Source of the DNA: JAKPAM01 sp047601745
GTDB taxonomy: Bacteria > Pseudomonadota > Gammaproteobacteria > Burkholderiales > Burkholderiaceae_E
NCBI GenBank assembly: GCA_047601745.1
Contig: JASGIS010000001.1
Coordinates: 1,054,001 to 1,118,000, forward strand
Reading direction: 5' to 3'
Length of the DNA stretch: 64,000 nt
Position numbers and translations under genes: made by a program. Below the pieces are notes generated by a model. That model saw only the letters and a program-made list of their open reading frames with translations, ran no database searches and was not told the origin of the DNA. Below are positions 59,901 to 64,000 of this stretch, in pieces. The first letter of the stretch is position 1. Each line of letters begins with the position of its first letter.

Positions 59901-62900
59901 CACGATGCGGCTCGACCCGCTGCACATGCTGCGCCATCAGCTACCGCAGGTGACGCACGAGCCGCACGCGCCGGCCGGCATCCTGGCGATGGCCTCGTAC
60001 GGCCTGCTGTTCGCCCGCGCGCTGGCGGCCACGCACCTGTTCCATTTTCGCGAGCCGGACTACGAACCGGCGACGACACCGCGCCGATTGCTGCCCGGTC
60101 CGCTGGCCGGCCTGGACGGTCCCGAGCATCACTGGCTGACGATCGACGACCCCGACGATGCCGACGACGATCCGCCGCATCCGCCGTTGCAGATCTGCGC
60201 GACCCGATACCGGGCGGCGACGGCCGACGACGGCGCGGCAACCGGCGCCGCGCCGGCCAAGGCGCCGATCGTCATCTTCCACGGCATCCTGCATTCGACG
60301 CTGGCGTTCGCGACCGACACGATCGACGAGAACCTGACGCAGCATCTGTGCCGCCAGGGTTATGAGGTGTGGCTGATCGATTTCCGCACCAGCATCGCCT
60401 TCGGGCGGAATCCGCAGCCGCTTAGTTTCGACCGCATCGCGCGCCACGACGTGCCGGCGGCGATCGACCACGTGCTGGCCGTCAGCGGTTCGCGCCAGGT
60501 CAACGTGTTCGCGCACTGCATGGGCGCTGCGGTCTTCTCGATGGCGATGCTGGGCCGCGACGGCGACGGCCGGCGCTACGTCGATCCCGCCAAGATCCGC
60601 GCGCTGTGTTATTGCCAGGTGTCGTTCCTCGTCGTCAACGCGTACGGCAACCTGCTGCGCGCCGAGGCGATCGCGCTCGTGCGCGACGGGCTGAACCTGA
60701 AGACGATCAACCCGCGCGTCGACGATTCGGCCAGCGCCGCCGAGCGGCTGCTCGACCGCATCGCCTTCACTTACCCGGTCGCCCCGGCCGAACGCGACGC
60801 GCACGACCGCCACGGCCACGACGCGCGGCACGATACGGCGGTATGCAACCGCCTGAACCTGCTGATCGGCACGCACTGGTTCCATCACAACCTGGATCCG
60901 CGCACGCACCAGCGCCTGTCGGAGCTGCTCGGTCCTTCGCATGTCGAGACCTTCTATCAGATCCATCACTTCGGCCTGCGCGGCCGAGTGATGAACGCGT
61001 TCGGCGAGAACGTCTACGCGACCGACGACAACCTGCGCGAAGTGTTCGGCCAGGTGCCGACCTTCTTCATCCAGGGCGCCGAGAGCGACGTCTTCGACAC
61101 GCGGACCACGGCGGCCGCCTGCGAGCGCCTGCAGGCGCTGACCGGCGTCGACCGTCATCGCTGCCGCCACTATCCGGGTTACGGGCATCTCGAATGCGTG
61201 TTCGGCAAGGATGCCGCGCGCGTCGTCTATCCGGACGTCGTCGCGTTCTTCGACGCGCCACCGCTGACCGAGCCGGCCCGCCCGGTGATCGAGACGCGGC
61301 TCAAGCCGGCCGAGGTCGGTCCCGTGGTCGGCGCCGCGACGCCGATCGGCGATGACGATCCGGTCGCGCCGGGCGGGCTGCTGCTGCGGATCTGGTACGC
61401 GCCGCAGACCGATTCGAGCGACCTGACCGAAGGCGCGCTCGTCTGCGTTCGCGAGCGCGCAGACGGCCCGTCGGCGCCGCTGGATGCCGACGACTTCCAG
61501 CCGGTGACCGCTGCGCGCGACACGACGGCCGCGCTCACGCCCTACGTGGTGCTCGAGGTGCCGATCGCCGCCGATCGCCTCGACCAGGATCTGCAGATCC
61601 TGCTGGCCAGCAAGAGCTTGCGCAACGGACGCGACGAGGCGCCGGCGGCCCCCGGGCGCCCGGGGGCGCTCGCCGCCGGGCGTCGCCCGAAAGCGTTCGC
61701 CCGCGCGCGGATCCGGCGCGCGCGGCCGGCCACGCGGATCGACTCGGCGTCGACGCGCCGGCCGCCCCCGGTTCCGGCCCGCGATGCGAACGAAGCGGCC
61801 GCTACGCTGACCCGCGAGCCCGATGCGCGCGCCGCTTCGCGCTGGTCCGCCAAGGTCAGGACGATGGCCGCCGGCGATCCGGGCCTGATCGCGATGCCGC
61901 TGGCGATCCGCGAACAATCGTTCCTCGATGCGCGGCCCGCCGCCGATGCCTCGCCGCCATGGACGCTGCAAGACCCGCCCGAGCTGTTCGTCGCGCGCTC
62001 GATCGAACTGAGTGCCGCGCAACTGCGCCGGCTGGCCCGGCCGCGGCCGGCAGGCGGCGCCCGGTTGCTGCTGGCCAGTTGCCGGCACCCGGGCAACTTC
62101 TTCGAGACCGAACTGAGCGAACGCATCTTCACCGCGATGGCGCGCGAGACGCGCGGCGAGCGACCGATCGTCGCCGCCGTCTTCTCCGGCGACCAGATCT
62201 ACGCCGACGCGACCGCCAACCTGGGCGCCACCCGGCTGCCGCGCGAGCGCGTCACCTCGCTGTACGCGGCGGCCTTCAAGTCGCCGGCCGCGCGCGACCT
62301 GCTGCGCAAGGTGCCGTGCATCATGGCCGGCGACGACCACGAGATCATCGACAACTGGGCCGGCGCGCGCGAGGCCACCGGTGCCGGCGCCGCGGCACCG
62401 CGCCGCGACCGCAAGCGCTGGGCGGCGCAGCGCCAGCGCGCGACCTGGGCGCGCGAAGCTTATGAAGTGTTCCAGTGGGAATTCAGCGAAGGCGCCCGCG
62501 CGACCCGGCATTTCGATCCGGGGCGCAACCGGCTCTGGCACGAGGCCCGGCTCGCCGGCTTCGCGTGCTTCGTCACCGACGGCCGCTTCGAGCGTGCGCT
62601 CGACGAACGCACCGGCCAGGCCGAGCGGCTGTTCTCGCCTCAGCAGCTCGCGGCGCTGCTCGACTGGATCGACGCGCGGCCCGCGACCGCACCGTGCTTC
62701 CTCGTGACCAGCGCCGCGCCCTGGCCGCCGACGCGCGCGCTGCACGCGAACAACGCATACCTGCAGCGCAGCGACAACTGGGCGCGCTACCCGCACGAGT
62801 TCCATGCGCTGCTCGAAGGCATCGCCCGGCGAGGCCTGCGCAACGTCGTGATCCTGTGCGGCGACGCGCACTGCTCGTTGACGGCACAGGTCCGCTATCG

Positions 62901-63219
62901 CTTCGCCGACACCGGCTGGTCGGGCGGATTCATGATCGTGCAGAGTTCGGGCCTGTACACCCCTTACCCGTTCGCGAACGACCGCAACGCCGACTACGGC
63001 GTTGCGCCGGGCCGCAGCCGACGCTTCACGCATCGCTACGAAGCGCGCGGCGCGGCCATCGACTTCGACTGGACCGTCACCGGCGGAACGGACCAGCGCA
63101 GCTACGCGATCGTCGACGTCGACGAGGACGGGCCGGACCGCTGGCAGCTATCGGTCAGCCACCGCGACGAGAACGGGGACGACGCATCCGCCCCCAGCCG
63201 TTGGGCGATGCCGTTCTGA
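56980..63219 (+). CDS. Three-enzyme fusion: GMC oxidoreductase, alpha/beta hydrolase, PhoD-like phosphoesterase
   Basis: 2079 residues in one frame. Residues 1-700: GMC/cholesterol-oxidase-like flavoprotein with GSGYGG (30-35), a Cys cluster C240-x2-C-x2-C-x3-C250, and HPLGGCRMAD from 626. Residues 750-1040 form a linking domain of unknown fold (YDASPLMPGQQVAVWRDHQ). Residues 1090-1420: alpha/beta hydrolase with HGILHST (1101), elbow AHCMGA (Cys1180 in place of Ser), Asp1370 and His1403 in GYGHLE. Residues 1550-1625 are a basic, Pro/Arg-rich linker. Residues 1690-2079: PhoD-like metallophosphoesterase with GDQIYAD (Asp1738), GDDHEI (1785-1787) and CGDAHC (1960-1965). No signal peptide. Sterol or complex-lipid turnover is inferred. 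Confidence 0.87.
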   Translation: MDWLATGIEQLVEACRRDPAEREFDVIVIGSGYGGSVMAARLARLQRPDGRPIRLAVLERGREYVPGEFPDDLGMLPGHVRIDRWDSPSPIGTADALFNFQINPDVSLLTGCALGGGSQINANVAIEASPQVLGGSGWPRVFREQPTLLAPYYERARRMLGITHYPGDTGKFRALRDVAWPIARRFEADTGCRRGDDGARFSRAPIAVTFATRGDRDRDRAVRAGEAPPDDRPAVEQSPCIECGNCVSGCNHWAKNTLTMNYLPHARQWGARLVTGVTVTRLARANPADGRAGRGDDARWHVQIDATVAETAPDRRLLIDGEPVRLVARYVIVAAGAVGSTELLLRSRRSPQRPNGLPLSPRLGEGLSTNGDMISAAYWQRERVDAVGFDARQSAAAAAASLEASSTDAASPNAASSDAASPNAALSNPAPVDAPPPVGPTITGLIDLRDAPRREDQVLIEDGAIPGALADLWAELLATASLPHQLTRWRFQARRWHGSLWRDLFGGLFGGRGSGSADGLLVSDEAARHSQLLLAMGHDAAAGVMRLREAAGDAADFRRARIDWRDADGRRAADQPVFERQSDWLRGVASAGAIPLDNPLWKPLPDDLASTLSDGKVTRGTLMTVHPLGGCRMADEAALGVVDPDGQVYDGDRGAAVHPGLYVCDGSIVPTSLGANPLLTISALAERQAERLIARMIRRDGYSLRAPRELAPIARPADTMLQTTPDEVSADAVPADAVPTAAAEVAGAAGGDPRVGLRFRERLRNLTEIGLTLEGLKDVLAIDPASLPADPAERKRLRLALDVQLDIDDLRAYLRAPHDGERAGLRARGTLSIQYDASPLMPGQQVAVWRDHQIALDDGEFRLFDEPAQSSLLALARGVWQFRKVRGRHANWYGGIELRKLWMYAKLCRQVGTRRRVDYRFRLTGRDGRAYVLDGRKHVEFADRINPWLSVADVAATIAPLDEAGHAGAPVWRDTMRLDPLHMLRHQLPQVTHEPHAPAGILAMASYGLLFARALAATHLFHFREPDYEPATTPRRLLPGPLAGLDGPEHHWLTIDDPDDADDDPPHPPLQICATRYRAATADDGAATGAAPAKAPIVIFHGILHSTLAFATDTIDENLTQHLCRQGYEVWLIDFRTSIAFGRNPQPLSFDRIARHDVPAAIDHVLAVSGSRQVNVFAHCMGAAVFSMAMLGRDGDGRRYVDPAKIRALCYCQVSFLVVNAYGNLLRAEAIALVRDGLNLKTINPRVDDSASAAERLLDRIAFTYPVAPAERDAHDRHGHDARHDTAVCNRLNLLIGTHWFHHNLDPRTHQRLSELLGPSHVETFYQIHHFGLRGRVMNAFGENVYATDDNLREVFGQVPTFFIQGAESDVFDTRTTAAACERLQALTGVDRHRCRHYPGYGHLECVFGKDAARVVYPDVVAFFDAPPLTEPARPVIETRLKPAEVGPVVGAATPIGDDDPVAPGGLLLRIWYAPQTDSSDLTEGALVCVRERADGPSAPLDADDFQPVTAARDTTAALTPYVVLEVPIAADRLDQDLQILLASKSLRNGRDEAPAAPGRPGALAAGRRPKAFARARIRRARPATRIDSASTRRPPPVPARDANEAAATLTREPDARAASRWSAKVRTMAAGDPGLIAMPLAIREQSFLDARPAADASPPWTLQDPPELFVARSIELSAAQLRRLARPRPAGGARLLLASCRHPGNFFETELSERIFTAMARETRGERPIVAAVFSGDQIYADATANLGATRLPRERVTSLYAAAFKSPAARDLLRKVPCIMAGDDHEIIDNWAGAREATGAGAAAPRRDRKRWAAQRQRATWAREAYEVFQWEFSEGARATRHFDPGRNRLWHEARLAGFACFVTDGRFERALDERTGQAERLFSPQQLAALLDWIDARPATAPCFLVTSAAPWPPTRALHANNAYLQRSDNWARYPHEFHALLEGIARRGLRNVVILCGDAHCSLTAQVRYRFADTGWSGGFMIVQSSGLYTPYPFANDRNADYGVAPGRSRRFTHRYEARGAAIDFDWTVTGGTDQRSYAIVDVDEDGPDRWQLSVSHRDENGDDASAPSRWAMPF
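58200..58259 (+). repeat. In-frame imperfect repeat in the fusion gene
   Basis: Four units of about 15 bases, of the type GAYGCCGCRTCAYCR, encode DAASPNAASSDAASPNAA. The block lies in a loop of the GMC domain and is richer in A/T than its surroundings. A second smaller pair of 15-mers encodes SADAVPADAVP near 59163. Confidence 0.8.
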
Positions 63220-63280
63220 TCGAGTCGGCGTCCGCCGGTCCCGCTCGGAACCTGCGAACGAACCGGACGCGCCCGAGCGC

Positions 63281-64000
63281 TCAGCGCCCCATCACCTCGC
63301 CGAACCGGACCCACTGCTTGCCGTCGAAGCGGATCAACTGCTCGGCCTCGATCGGCGCGAAATCATCCGGACCGGTGTTGATCTTGATGCCCGGCAGCAG
63401 CACGTCGAGTTCGAAATTCTTCAGGTTGGCGGCCTGGCGCATCACGTTCTCGCGCGTCAGGTCGTCGCCGCACTGCTTGAGCACCTGCACCAGCGTCTGC
63501 GCGACCGCATAGCCGTACAAGGTCCCGGCATCCTTCAAATCGCCGTCCGGGAAGTACTGCTTCATGAAGGCCAGCCATTTGCGCATCCCCGGATCGTCGG
63601 CCCAACCGCTGTCGGTCGGATCCTTCAGGTACTGCGTCGAGATGATGCCGACGGCCTTCTCGACCCCGGCCGGCACCAGCACCGTCCCGACCGATGCCGC
63701 CACGTTGACCAGGTACTGCACCGGCTTCCAGCCGATGTCGTAGGCCTTGCGAATCGCCATCGCCGCGAACTTCGGCGTGGTCATGTTGAAGAACACGTCC
63801 GCGCCCGCCGCCTTGAACGCGACGATCTGCGAGTCGACCGTCGGATCCGTCACCTCGTAGCTCTGCTCGGACACGACCTGCGAGACCTTGGCGCCGAGGC
63901 CTTCCTTGAATCCCTTGACGTAGTCGCGTCCCGAATCGTCGTTCTGGAACAGGATGGCGATCTTGGCGTCGGGCTTGGTCGTCACGACGTGCTGGCCGTA
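63281..64000 (-). CDS. Branched-chain-type ABC substrate-binding protein, C-terminal part (runs off the right edge)
   Basis: 239 residues up to the stop at 63281; the N-terminus lies beyond the window. It shows IAILFQNDDSGRDYVKGFKE, TVDSQIVAFKAAGADVFF, LKDPTDSGWADDPGMRKWL and QCGDDLTRENVMRQAANLKN. It is a clear relative of the binding protein at 346-1554, with especially similar DNA in the CGDDLTRE region. The ligand is probably an organic or aromatic acid. It is convergent with the fusion gene. Confidence 0.9.
   Translation of the reverse strand, partial: YGQHVVTTKPDAKIAILFQNDDSGRDYVKGFKEGLGAKVSQVVSEQSYEVTDPTVDSQIVAFKAAGADVFFNMTTPKFAAMAIRKAYDIGWKPVQYLVNVAASVGTVLVPAGVEKAVGIISTQYLKDPTDSGWADDPGMRKWLAFMKQYFPDGDLKDAGTLYGYAVAQTLVQVLKQCGDDLTRENVMRQAANLKNFELDVLLPGIKINTGPDDFAPIEAEQLIRFDGKQWVRFGEVMGR

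Noticed and set aside
57696..60365. 889-codon frame overlapping the fusion gene in another plus-strand frame
   Set aside because: Arginine-rich translation with no recognisable motif; a frame shadow of the real gene.
61645..61690. GC palindrome cccccgggcgcccgggggc as a regulatory element
   Set aside because: It lies inside the linker of the fusion gene and is explained by Pro/Gly/Ala codons.
59941..63033. 1030-codon frame antisense to the fusion gene
   Set aside because: Repetitive Arg/Ala/Gly/Val composition and no domain motif; the plus-strand frame has several complete enzyme signatures.

Overview
The window is GC-rich chromosomal DNA with dense genes on both strands, many 1-4 base stop/start overlaps and GAGG/GGAG ribosome sites. 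It most likely comes from a betaproteobacterium of the Burkholderiales. The inference rests on gene content: feruloyl-CoA synthase with LivK-type binding proteins, CaiB/BaiF CoA-transferase, LysR regulators, an HU protein with a Lys/Ala-rich tail, and a cyanate operon. No rRNA, tRNA, CRISPR array or complete insertion sequence was seen.

Layout. 1-5.5 kb: acyl-CoA and aromatic-acid catabolism (feruloyl-CoA synthase, branched-chain-type binding protein; divergent phosphotransferase, DUF6285, acyl-CoA dehydrogenase and SDR, with the relic of an acyl-CoA ligase between the last two). 5.6-16.3 kb: Fur-box-preceded TonB receptor, lipoprotein, NUDIX hydrolase, LysR divergent from an aminotransferase/epimerase pair, patatin-like lipase, DUF938 protein. 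16.3-20.07 kb: accessory island with gene debris, an epoxide hydrolase, a Schlafen/AlbA_2 ATPase, and a truncated RelB/DinJ antitoxin that keeps its promoter and operator. 20-25 kb: Spy/CpxP-like lipoprotein with an OmpR-type two-component pair, an MHYT-GGDEF cyclase and a DMT exporter. 25.3-28.4 kb: redox operon of flavin reductase, FrnE-like DsbA protein, a halohydrin dehalogenase-type SDR and an aldo/keto reductase. 28.4-31.7 kb: RibD-like reductase, cupin, exported protein, CoA-transferase. 31.7-32.75 kb: scar with an IS3 fragment, a small lipoprotein and the 3' end of a larger gene that resembles an effector/immunity remnant. 32.75-36.4 kb: cyanate uptake and cyanase operon. 36.7-42.3 kb: DUF454, GGDEF/EAL and FIST proteins, a second epoxide-hydrolase-like protein, HU. 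42.4-47.8 kb: phosphatidylserine decarboxylase, a membrane-anchored class III aminotransferase, a membrane protein and a GT4 glycosyltransferase, perhaps an envelope-lipid locus. 47.7-54.9 kb: glucokinase, YigZ, crotonase, porin, GST, small unknowns, NarL-type regulator. 55-64 kb: hybrid histidine kinase, a 2079-residue three-enzyme fusion (GMC oxidoreductase, alpha/beta hydrolase, PhoD-like phosphoesterase), and the 3' end of a second binding protein related to the one at the left edge.

The strongest leads are the halohydrin dehalogenase (both family fingerprints present, with two epoxide hydrolases elsewhere in the window), the three-enzyme fusion, the lipid-locus aminotransferase, and several relics in the two scars. 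All functional calls rest on reading motifs and recalled family features; no database search was run.
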